Positions 41,062-47,660 of a stretch of DNA of 47,660 bases are shown in pieces; the first letter of the stretch is position 1, and each line of letters begins with the position of its first letter. The notes beneath the pieces are model-generated. The model made no database searches and was not told the DNA's origin. It was given only the letters and a program-made list of their open reading frames with translations. Source of the stretch: Eubacteriaceae bacterium (GTDB lineage: Bacteria; Bacillota; Clostridia; Lachnospirales; Lachnospiraceae); NCBI GenBank assembly GCA_910574895.1, contig CAJTDQ010000011.1:1-47660 (forward strand), read 5' to 3'. The translations under genes were made by a program, and so were the position numbers.

Positions 41062-41490
41062 CTAACGCTTAAATGGCTTCAATCTGCTCCGCAGCCTTTC
41101 CATCCGTCTGTAAACAGACTTTGTTGACAGCTTTACGGATGCGGCAATCTCTTTTGTGGAATATCCCTGCATTTTCAGCAGGACGATTTGTAACGTGCGT
41201 TTATCTACCGTGATTAAGGCAAGGTACAGAGTTTCGTTCTCAATCTCGTCCAGTAAATCAGAAACAGACTTTACCTCCGCCTGCTTCTCCTTATCTGCCA
41301 TGCCCTCAAGGTATTCGCCGAAGTCGCTCGCCCATCGGTAAAACCGCCTGTTGGAATTAAAATCTGCCCTGTCGTCTGTGCGGATTTGCTCAATGGTCGC
41401 TTCATCAACGCCGCACTCACGCAGAACCTTTTCCTCAGCTTCTTTCCAGATACGCCATTTCCTGTCCTCCCGTCCGTGGTTGTATGCCAT
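41062..41490 (-). CDS. Sigma-like/HTH regulator B, paralogue of the one at 5980-6408
   Basis: 142 aa, the same length as the outer ICE protein, sharing the start MAYN(H)GREDRKWRIWKEAEE, FNSNRRFYRWASD-like middle and a C-terminal HTH (LKMQGYSTKEIAASVKLSTKSVYRRMERLRSRL). GGAGG lies 10 nt before ATG 41490. The two elements therefore carry homologous regulatory modules and could cross-regulate each other. Preceded by a terminator hairpin (41530-41575). Confidence 0.78.
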   Translation of the reverse strand: MAYNHGREDRKWRIWKEAEEKVLRECGVDEATIEQIRTDDRADFNSNRRFYRWASDFGEYLEGMADKEKQAEVKSVSDLLDEIENETLYLALITVDKRTLQIVLLKMQGYSTKEIAASVKLSTKSVYRRMERLRSRLKPFKR

Positions 41491-41529
41491 CTTTATTTCC
41501 TCCAATCAGAATTGATTGAGAGGGCAGGT

Positions 41530-41575
41530 AAAAGCCCCCTCATTTTCCCAAAGGAAAAAACAAGGGGGCTGAACG
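41530..41575 (-). terminator. Hairpin between sigma-like genes B and C
   Basis: On the minus strand AGCCCCCT pairs with AGGGGGCT and TTTTCC with GGAAAA across the loop, followed by TTTTACC. It lies between the gene ending at 41578 and the gene starting at 41490 and probably ends or attenuates the upstream transcript. Confidence 0.7.
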
Positions 41576-41577
41576 CC

Positions 41578-42093
41578 TTAAATTTTGTTTTCGATTATCT
41601 TCCTCAGCTTCGCAAGGATTTTGGCTTTGCGTTTATTGACAACGCTCTGTGTCACGCCCAACCGCAACCCGACTTCCCTCTCGGAAAGTTCTTCAAAGAA
41701 GATTGCTTGTATCAACGTCTGTTCACTGTCCGACAATAAAGGCAGGGCAGCTTTCAGCCTGTCCACCATCGCCGCATGGACAACGGTTTCCGCAACGTCC
41801 ACCGCTTCATCAACAATGAAATCAAGAATATTCCCCTCGCTGTCTGTAAATCCCTCCAATGACAGCAGGCTGTAGTTAATATCCAGTTTTTTCAGATAAC
41901 GCCACCGTTCTTTATCTTTGTAGAACTCTGCGTACTGTTCCCGCACTACCTCAAGCAGACAACCTTGAATGGGAATAAACAGCTTGTCCATGTAACTCTG
42001 GTCGGCTTGCCTGCGGCGGCAGAAGTCCGTATAGGATAATTCCACATAGACATTGTTTTCTTTGATATATACTTTTCTTGGTGCATATTTCAC
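41578..42093 (-). CDS. Sigma-70-family-like regulator C (171 aa)
   Basis: The product starts (GTG)KYAPRKVYIKENNVYVELSY. It has a sigma-like middle (RYLKKLDINYSLLSLEGF) and a region-4 HTH at the C-terminus (LLSDSEQTLIQAIFFEELSEREVGLRLGVTQSVVNKRKAKIL). I choose the GTG at 42093 because GGAGG lies 9 nt upstream; a TTG reading would start inside the ribosome site. It is the first regulator after a structured leader (42211-42453). Confidence 0.78.
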   Translation of the reverse strand: MKYAPRKVYIKENNVYVELSYTDFCRRRQADQSYMDKLFIPIQGCLLEVVREQYAEFYKDKERWRYLKKLDINYSLLSLEGFTDSEGNILDFIVDEAVDVAETVVHAAMVDRLKAALPLLSDSEQTLIQAIFFEELSEREVGLRLGVTQSVVNKRKAKILAKLRKIIENKI

Positions 42094-42179
42094 CGTATTT
42101 TCCTCCAATCTGAATTTTTAAAATGCTAAAATCCAGATGAAGAGGGCGGCGAACGACAGCCAACAGCAGGAACAGCCCT

Positions 42180-42350
42180 GCGGCACATTCCGATAAAAAA
42201 CGACAAAAGAAAAACCGCAAAGGTTCTGTGACCTCTACGGTTATAGGAGATATATGTTCTATTAAGTGGAGATTCTACTTCTGGTTTCATGGTGAGAAGT
42301 AGCGTTGCATGGGCAGGGATTTTTTTAACTGGCTTCCTGCCAATCCCCGA
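42180..42350 (-). promoter_or_regulatory. Structured leader of sigma-like gene C, similar to 6511-6660
   Basis: A short frame IGRKPVKKIPAHATLL... (about 42345 down) parallels MGGQPVKKI at 6655 in the outer ICE. It runs into a terminator AACCG-AAAGGT / ACCT-ACGGTT (about 42214-42242) followed by TTTTCTTTTGTCG, the same tail as in the outer copy. The two copies are alike but not identical, which suggests conserved function. Confidence 0.5.
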
Positions 42351-42415
42351 TATGCTATGTATAAGTTATTTCTGCATTGCATGAGCAGATGGATAACTGC
42401 CCGAAAAAAAGACAT

Positions 42416-42453
42416 AAAAAAATCCCTCCAAACTCAAAAACAGGTCTGGAGAG
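42416..42453 (-). terminator. Terminator hairpin upstream of the leader
   Basis: On the minus strand CTCCAGAC pairs with GTTTGGAG and is followed by GGGATTTTTTT. It is the counterpart of the hairpin at 6701-6735 and probably insulates the regulator genes from the cargo upstream. Confidence 0.65.
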
Positions 42454-42485
42454 TGTCTGTTAAGTCTTTTCGGGCATAGCAATAC

Positions 42486-42592
42486 CGCCCACCACACACC
42501 GTTTTTTTATATGGTGGGCGTTTGCCTTAAAATCCTATGAAATAAAATAGAGCCAACGAACTGTGATTTTATTTCACAAGTTCATCGGCTCT
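42486..42592 (-). terminator. Two terminators after the KTR gene
   Basis: On the minus strand a long stem AGAGCCGATGAACT / AGTTCGTTGGCTCT (42549-42592) directly after the KTR stop is followed by ATTTTATTTC. A second stem pairs CGCCCACCA with TGGTGGGCG (42486-42520). Two strong terminators in series insulate the cargo from the regulators. Confidence 0.72.
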
Positions 42593-42596
42593 GCGT

Positions 42597-42767
42597 CTAT
42601 GCGTCTGGCTCTGTGATGACTGTTATTTGCAAACTTTTGACTTCAATCAAAGTTTCCTGCTTGCATTTCGGGCAATAGAGGGGGTAGTTTTTCAAAACCG
42701 TATCTTCTCTAATTCTGTCACGGGTTTTGTTACCGCAAACAGGACAGAGTATCCACTTTTCTTTCAT
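42597..42767 (-). CDS. Cysteine-rich KTR-domain protein (56 aa)
   Basis: The start MKEKWILCPVCGNKTRDRIRE with two CxxC pairs (CPVC, CPKC) is the KTR-type zinc-ribbon protein known from Firmicute mobile elements. It likely binds zinc; its job is unknown. AGGAGTGTAT precedes the ATG by 4 to 9 nt. It lies between the WYL regulator and the double terminator. Confidence 0.82.
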   Translation of the reverse strand: MKEKWILCPVCGNKTRDRIREDTVLKNYPLYCPKCKQETLIEVKSLQITVITEPDA

Positions 42768-42833
42768 ATACACTCCTATAATTGCTATTTATAATCTTTT
42801 AAATTACGGCAAACATCTGTATTTCCGACATTG

Positions 42834-43739
42834 TTAGTACATGGCAGATATTCTTTTAGCTTTTTCCTTTAGAATATTTCTCGCTTCAACAGGTTCAATA
42901 ATTTCAACATATTCCCCAAAAGAAAGCAGATATAGGAAAGTCCAATCACTAAGCTGGTATCTAAAAGTCACTTCCAATGTTCCATCGTCTAATTTTTTAA
43001 TGTATTTCTCTTGAAATTCATCATAGACTTTATACGCTATCTTTTCCGAAAAATGTAATACGAATATCGGCGTATTGTATTCTTCCTTGTAGGCAGGGGT
43101 AATGGAAAAATCCTTTGGTAATTCACGGTCAAATAATTGGTCTGTTATTTGAAGCTCCCTTATGCGAGACATCTTAAAAGTGCGAATATCATTTTTGCGC
43201 TTTGAATAGGCAACAAGATACCATGCATGAGATTTGAAAACCAATTTCAACGGTTCGACAATCTGATTGGTGATTGTCAATTCTGCATTAAAATAAGTGA
43301 ACGTAATCACATACTTATTGATTATTGCACGTTCTAAAACCGTAATATTGTTTCGTTCCTTTTCAGGACTGCCCCAATAGGAAAAATCAATCTCTAGCCA
43401 TTCGGACTGCAAATTGTGACTAAACAATCCAGCAATCTTGTTTAATGATTTATCAGCATCGGGATAATTTGATGACTTTAGAATCTGCAACGCCTGTATA
43501 ATATTCTTTTGTTCTTCCTGCGTAAAATAAGATTTGTCCAGTGAAAAGCCTTGTAATAATGACAATCCTCCGCCATATCCCTTTTGTGATGTAATCGGTA
43601 TTCCCGCAATCGATAGTATATTGATGTCCCTATATATCGTGCGGGTGGAAACGCAAAGTTCCTCCGCCAGTTGCTTCGCAGTTATATTCTCATGCCTTAA
43701 CAAGAGAAACACAATTTGAATAAGTCTGTCTATCTGCAT
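42834..43739 (-). CDS. WYL-domain transcription regulator
   Basis: 301 aa. An N-terminal winged HTH (RLIQIVFLLLRHENITAKQLAEELCVSTRTIYRDINIL) is followed by the WYL ligand-sensing domain (FKSHAWYLVAYSKRKNDIRTFKMSRI), the usual arrangement of YafY/DeoR-like regulators. The start at 43739 lies 4 nt after the DUF3795 stop (TGATAATATG), so it is probably coupled; a longer start at 43772 overlaps that gene. It may control the two genes before it. Confidence 0.85.
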   Translation of the reverse strand: MQIDRLIQIVFLLLRHENITAKQLAEELCVSTRTIYRDINILSIAGIPITSQKGYGGGLSLLQGFSLDKSYFTQEEQKNIIQALQILKSSNYPDADKSLNKIAGLFSHNLQSEWLEIDFSYWGSPEKERNNITVLERAIINKYVITFTYFNAELTITNQIVEPLKLVFKSHAWYLVAYSKRKNDIRTFKMSRIRELQITDQLFDRELPKDFSITPAYKEEYNTPIFVLHFSEKIAYKVYDEFQEKYIKKLDDGTLEVTFRYQLSDWTFLYLLSFGEYVEIIEPVEARNILKEKAKRISAMY

Positions 43740-43743
43740 ATTA

Positions 43744-44088
43744 TCACTCTGCCTTTTTGTGTTTAATGGCAAGCTGTTTTAAATGATTCAAATTTTCTGA
43801 ATTATCACCTAAATTTTCTTCCAGTATAGAACATGGAAATTTGCCACACTCAGCACAACTTCCATAGGGTTTCTTAACGCCACATAGTCTTATTTCACAA
43901 TCACCGCACATCTTTTGTGACACCATATCAGAATGGCATCCCAAACAATACATATCCTCTTTTGAGAATTTTGTAACATCAGTTGAATATTCGTTTGCCA
44001 ATTTGATTTGTTCATCTGTATTTTTGCTGATAGTAGCCAAATAAACAGGACATTCATTACAATCCAATCCACAATATGAGAAATCCAT
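43744..44088 (-). CDS. DUF3795-family cysteine-rich protein
   Basis: 114 aa, starting MDFSYCGLDCNECPVYLAT, with a second cluster CLGCHSDMVS and C-terminal CGDCEIRLCGVKKPYGSCAE. The cysteine pattern fits DUF3795, presumed zinc- or metal-binding. The start shares one base with the stop of the preceding gene (TAATG), so it is tightly coupled. Function unknown. Confidence 0.82.
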   Translation of the reverse strand: MDFSYCGLDCNECPVYLATISKNTDEQIKLANEYSTDVTKFSKEDMYCLGCHSDMVSQKMCGDCEIRLCGVKKPYGSCAECGKFPCSILEENLGDNSENLNHLKQLAIKHKKAE

Positions 44089-44435
44089 TAAAACACTCCC
44101 TCTCCTAAATATTTGTCATGCGGAACTATTAAACATTTTTCAATAGACTTCCAATAGCTGTCGTAAAGATTTTTTTGTGCTGCTCCGTAGTTCTCTTTTG
44201 TATCAAATTCCCAGTAAAGCATATACTTAACACTTTTTACGATACGGTTAATTTTAAGAGGTGGAAGCCCCTCCTTAATTTGCTCCATGTCTATGCGATA
44301 CCCTCTTTTGGCGAACCGAAGCAGAAGCAATCCCTCCTGTTTTTCTAAGAGGCTTTTGGCTTCAAGCATCAGAGCTTCAAATTCTTCTACCTTTTGCGGC
44401 TTGACTTGATAAATACATATTTCAGTAAACGGCAT
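44088..44435 (-). CDS. ABM-like dimeric alpha/beta-barrel protein (115 aa)
   Basis: MPFTEICIYQVKPQKVEEFEALMLEAKSLL, then VKSVKYMLYWEFDTKENYGAAQKN, the pattern of antibiotic-biosynthesis-monooxygenase-like ferredoxin folds. These can be small oxygenases or heme-binding proteins; the substrate is unknown. AGGAGG lies 8 nt before ATG 44435. It is the first gene of a three-gene operon with DUF3795 and a WYL regulator. Confidence 0.75.
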   Translation of the reverse strand: MPFTEICIYQVKPQKVEEFEALMLEAKSLLEKQEGLLLLRFAKRGYRIDMEQIKEGLPPLKINRIVKSVKYMLYWEFDTKENYGAAQKNLYDSYWKSIEKCLIVPHDKYLGEGVF

Positions 44436-44590
44436 ATTCAATTCCTCCTTCATTTTAGTTATAGCATTAGGAATGTGACAACAAGCATGTCGCATTCCTC
44501 AATTTATTTACAGTGAAATGATGATATAGTTCTTTATATTCTACCATGCTGAAACTCCTTCTGGCAAATATCAACTTTAATCAGCCCTAT
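44436..44590. promoter_or_regulatory. Promoter region of the ABM/DUF3795/WYL operon
   Basis: An AT-rich stretch of about 155 nt with no gene. The operon promoter and a possible WYL operator should be here. I see no strong dyad that I would call an operator. Confidence 0.4.
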
Positions 44591-44626
44591 GAAAAGAAAA
44601 GTGACAGAACTTTTACATTCTGCCAC
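44591..44626 (-). terminator. Intrinsic terminator of tnpV
   Basis: On the minus strand GTGGCAGAA pairs with TTCTGTCAC (44618-44626 and 44601-44609) over a 8-nt loop, followed by TTTTCTTTTC. It starts just after the tnpV stop at 44636. Confidence 0.8.
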
Positions 44627-44635
44627 CTTGCCTAT

Positions 44636-45010
44636 CTATGCGAAAATAATTTCCTCATTCACAATCTCCCTCGCACACGCCCTTATGTTGTTGAGCCGTC
44701 CTGTCCATTCTAAGGCGTTTTCTTCCTTTAGCCGTTCCGTTATGCCCTGTGCCTGTTTCATGCCCTCTATGAGCCTTTCAAAGCGTTCCTGCGCCTGCCT
44801 GTCGATGTCGGCAAGGTAAGTGTTCAGCCTGCCGCTTGTAAGAAGATTGGTGTATGTAACCCTGCGGTACTGCTTCAGATAATCTAGATGCCGCTGTCCC
44901 CATGTGCCTATCGGCTGTTCTTCTTCGGCGGGTACGGTTAAGCACGGGATTAAGTAATCTCCTTGCCGCTCGTATTTTCCGCCCAGTTCCTCAAAAATCG
45001 TCTTTGCCAT
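44636..45010 (-). CDS. tnpV: TnpV family transposon protein
   Basis: 124 aa. MAKTIFEELGGKYERQGDYL, then PIGTWGQRHLDYLKQYRR and LTSGRLNTYLADIDRQAQERFERL are signature stretches of TnpV, carried by Tn4451-like mobilizable transposons. Its exact role is unknown. GGAGG lies 7 nt before the ATG, and the truncated helicase frame ends inside this ribosome site. It lies at the element end opposite to the recombinase. Confidence 0.88.
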   Translation of the reverse strand: MAKTIFEELGGKYERQGDYLIPCLTVPAEEEQPIGTWGQRHLDYLKQYRRVTYTNLLTSGRLNTYLADIDRQAQERFERLIEGMKQAQGITERLKEENALEWTGRLNNIRACAREIVNEEIIFA

Positions 45011-45016
45011 TGTCTG

Positions 45017-47660
45017 TTACCTCCACATTTTTTTTATTTTGAATGTCCGCAAAATCCGTCCTACACATGACGGCTTCCACGGGCAGTCGAGGTTATGAAT
45101 GGCAATCAGCCTGTCCTGCACGTTTGTACCTGCGCCCATCTTCTGGGTAGAGCCGAACAATATACGCACTTCGCCGCTCCTTACCTTTGCGAACAGCTCC
45201 TTTTTCTGTGCGTCGGTATTCGCTTCATGGATGAAACGCACTTGCTCCGCAGGGATTCCACGCCGTATCAACTTTTCCCTCATGTCATCGTAGACATTAA
45301 ACATGCCGTCATTTTTCGGTGTGCTGAGGTCGCAAAACAAGAGCTGTGCAGCCTTTGTGTCGGCGTGTCCCTCCCAGATGCGGTACATATTTTCCACGCA
45401 GGCGTTGACTTTGCTGTTCGGGTCGTCTGGCAGCATCGGGTCAATCAATCTCTGGTCTAGGGCAAGCTGCCGCCCGTCGTTTGTCACTTTGAGCATATTA
45501 TCTGTTTGTGGTTTTACCAGTCTTGCACGGATTTTCTCTGCCCGCTTCGCAAGCCCCGCCACCATTTCGCTCTGAATTTCACTCGGTTTGGTCTTGATGT
45601 TGTGGTAATTGACCTTTGGCACGGGGAGCTTTAGCATATCGGCAGTCTGGATGTCCGCAACCTCACGGAACATCTGCATCAGTTCTGGCAGGTTGTAGAA
45701 CTTCGCAAACCTCGTCTTGGCTCGGTAATTCGTGCCTTCGGGGGCGAGTTCCAGAGCCGTGACTGTTTCGCCGAACGTGGAAGCCCAACTGTCAAAATGC
45801 TGCAACCCGTTCCTTGCGAGGGTGTCATACTGCAAGTACCGCTGCACGGAATACATCTCGACCATTGAGTTACTTATAGGCGTTCCCGTTGCGAAAACCA
45901 CGCCACGGTTGCCCGTGATTTCGTCCAGATAACGGCATTTCATAAACAAATCGCTTGACTTCTGGGCTTCGGTCTGGGCGATGCCGCCGACGTTCCGCAT
46001 CTTTGTGTAAAGGTAAAGGTTCTTGTAAAAATGGCTCTCATCTATAAAGAGCCTGTCTATGCCCAGTTCCTCAAAGTTTATCACGCTGTCTTTCCGTTTG
46101 GTGTCGTTGAGTTTATCGAGCTTCGCCTTGATTGCTTTCCTCGTTTTCATGAGCTGCTTGACCGTGAACTGCTCCCCGTGGGATGCCTGCACGTCGTCTA
46201 TCCCCATCTCTATATCGTCAAGCTGCCGCATGAGCTGTTCCCTCTGGCGTTCCTCGCTGATGGGGATTTTCTCGAACTGGCTATGCCCGATAATCACCGC
46301 ATCATACGCCCCCGTCGCAATCCTGCCGCAGAACTTTTTGCGGTTTCCCGTTTCAAAATCCCGCTTGGTAGTCACAAGGATATTGGCAGATGGATAGAGC
46401 CTTAAATACTCCGACGCCCACTGCCCGACAAGGTGATTCGGCACAACAAACATGGATTTCTGGCATAAGCCGAGCCGCTTGCTTTCCTGTGCGGCGGCTA
46501 CCATTTCAAAGGTTTTTCCCGCACCTACCTTGTGGGCAAGGAGCGTGTTGCCGCCGTATAGGATATGGGCGATGGCGTTCACTTGATGCGGTCTTAGCTG
46601 GATTTCTGGGCTGATGCCTCCAAATGTGATATGGCTTCCGTCGTATTCACGGGGACGGATGGAATTAAATGTGTCATTATAATAGCGTACAAGCCTGTTC
46701 CTCCGCTCTGGGTCTTTCCAAATCCAGTCCTGAAACGCCTGCTTTATCACCTCCTGCTTTGCCTGCGCCGCCGTGGTTTCCTTATGGTTCAGCACCGCTT
46801 TTTTATTGTTGTGTTCATCATAAACATAGTCAAAGATGCGGGTGTCACGGAGATTTAAAGTGTCCTCCATAATGCGGTATGCGCTCGCCCGCTTCGTGCC
46901 GTAAGTGCTGTCCGCCTTGACATTCCCAATGTCGGAACTCTTATTCTCGATGAACCAGTCGCCGTTATATGCCGTGTAGCGCACTTGCAGCCTGCCCGCC
47001 GCATAGCTTGACGGCGTTAAAAGCTCCATCATAAACTGCTGTATATCCTCCTGCGGTATCCATGTCGTGCCGAGACGGACGGAGATTTCGCTTGCAGGCA
47101 AATCCTTTGGGATGACTTTTTCCAGAGCCGCCACGTTGACTGCAAGCTCTGGGTCTGACTTTGCCGCTATCCCTGCAACTTTCAGTTTCTCCCGCACATT
47201 CCCCGATAAATACTCGTCTGCGGTCACATACCTTGCAGGCTCACAAGACGGCACTTTGTAGATAACGCCCTGCAATTCCTTAATGATTTCTTCCTCTGAC
47301 CTGCAAGTGAGCCGTGCCATATAGGGCAAATCGACACGGGCTTTCTCCCCGATGGAGAGGGCGAGGGCTTCGCTGGCGGTTTCCACAAAAGTCACTTCTC
47401 GGTGGGGCTTTATCGTCCGTTTCGTGAACATATCCGCCTTGCGTTTGAATTTCCCCTCGTCGTCAAGCACTTCAAGGGAACAGAGTAAGAAATAACTTTC
47501 ATCTGCCCCAAAAGCGAGGTAGTTCCCCCTGCTGTTGATTAAGCCGTACCTTTTGGTAAAGGCATCATATAATCGGTTTAGGTTTTCCTGCTCGGTCTGT
47601 ATCATTTCCTCTGGGCAGTCGTCGGTCTGGTACTGGATGAGCTTCCTCACGCAGTCACGG
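45017..47660 (-). pseudogene. Giant SNF2-type helicase, N-terminal part cut by the inner element (runs off window)
   Basis: A DEAD/SNF2 helicase core: Walker A TLLAHKVGAGKTFEMVAA, Walker B-like RLFIDESHFYKNLY (DESH), ATGTPISNSMVEMYS (motif III), and a C-terminal helicase domain to FGSTQKMGAGTNVQDR. It ends at LDCPWKPS, where the inner element begins at 45067; the last 16 codons (CVGRILRTFKIKKMWR) are read into the element. The frame is still open at the window edge, and homologous giant proteins have an N6-DNA methylase-type region upstream. Residues upstream of helicase (PHREVTFVETASEALA) fit the family. It lacks the final motif VI (QRxGR), which lies at 34439-34541. Confidence 0.88.

Larger units (their letters stand above)
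34542..45067 (-). mobile_element. Inner mobilizable element (10.5 kb) inserted in the helicase gene
   Basis: The two ends share only CA on the + strand (34542-34543 and 45066-45067). Fusing the flanks across one CA gives ...CCGTCATGCTTGGAACAG on the coding strand, i.e. K-P-S-C-L-E-Q in frame with the helicase. This is the two-base core expected for a large serine recombinase. It contains recombinase, YdbC-like protein, ParB, MobV with oriT, RepA-like ATPase, sigma-like regulators, cargo and TnpV. I know of no named element with this exact content. Confidence 0.9.
3059..47660 (-). mobile_element. Integrative conjugative element with vanG-type operon (right part outside window)
   Basis: A coherent set of modules supports this: large serine recombinase, regulators, vanG-type cargo, a full Gram-positive type IV secretion and mobilization set (VirB4, VirB6-like, VirB2-like, VirD4, PcfB, MobP-like relaxase, MobC), a TOPRIM DUF3991 protein and the giant helicase gene typical of Tn1549-like elements. 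The left boundary is only approximate (somewhere at 2780-3058) and the right end is beyond the window. The element is itself interrupted by a group II intron and by a second mobilizable element. Confidence 0.75.

Overview
The window reads as accessory DNA of a low-to-mid GC Firmicute, most likely a gut Clostridia/Lachnospiraceae-type bacterium. The reasons are the Gram-positive conjugation genes (VirB4, VirD4, PrgI, PcfB, Maff2, class B sortase and a CHAP/lysozyme-like protein), the large serine recombinases, strong AGGAGG ribosome sites and a D-Ala-D-Ser type glycopeptide-resistance operon. No host housekeeping gene is visible, so species is not assignable. Almost everything is on the minus strand.

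Layout. Positions 1-116 hold the end of an IS3-like insertion sequence that cuts a serine recombinase (remnant 117-1140, + strand). An AT-rich pair of unknown genes follows (1193-2779). From about 3059 an integrative conjugative element (ICE) of the broad Tn1549-like type begins. It has a large serine recombinase, a SHOCT-like peptide overlapping a MazF-type toxin, a GC-rich stretch without clear genes, and a sigma-like regulator with a structured leader. Next is a vanG-type operon (vanR-vanS-vanG-vanXY-vanTm-vanTr, 6866-12772), then a convergent XRE regulator. The conjugation module spans 13494-29165. A small AT-rich cargo (29354-30665) and a conserved ICE gene (30838-31167) follow, and then the ICE's giant helicase gene.

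That helicase gene is interrupted twice. A group II intron (32084-34438) sits in it precisely, and 103 bp upstream a complete mobilizable element (34542-45067) is inserted. This second element carries its own large serine recombinase, a YdbC-like protein, ParB, a MobV relaxase with a pMV158-like oriT, a RepA-like ATPase, three sigma-like proteins, a KTR protein, a monooxygenase-like/DUF3795/WYL cargo operon and TnpV. Removing the 10.5 kb element at a shared CA (TG on the coding strand) dinucleotide and the intron at its predicted ends restores one continuous helicase frame, so both boundaries can be placed to the base.

Working together: VanR/VanS probably control the ligase, peptidase and racemase genes through two matching TAAGAAA-type boxes. 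The conjugation module would move the whole structure, and the inner element could be mobilized through its own oriT/MobV. The main sequence-level surprises are the vanT gene split into two translationally coupled genes, an inner recombinase whose C-terminus depends on where it is integrated, a 7-copy 20-bp repeat array at the start of a DNA methyltransferase gene, and a structured leader shared by the two elements.
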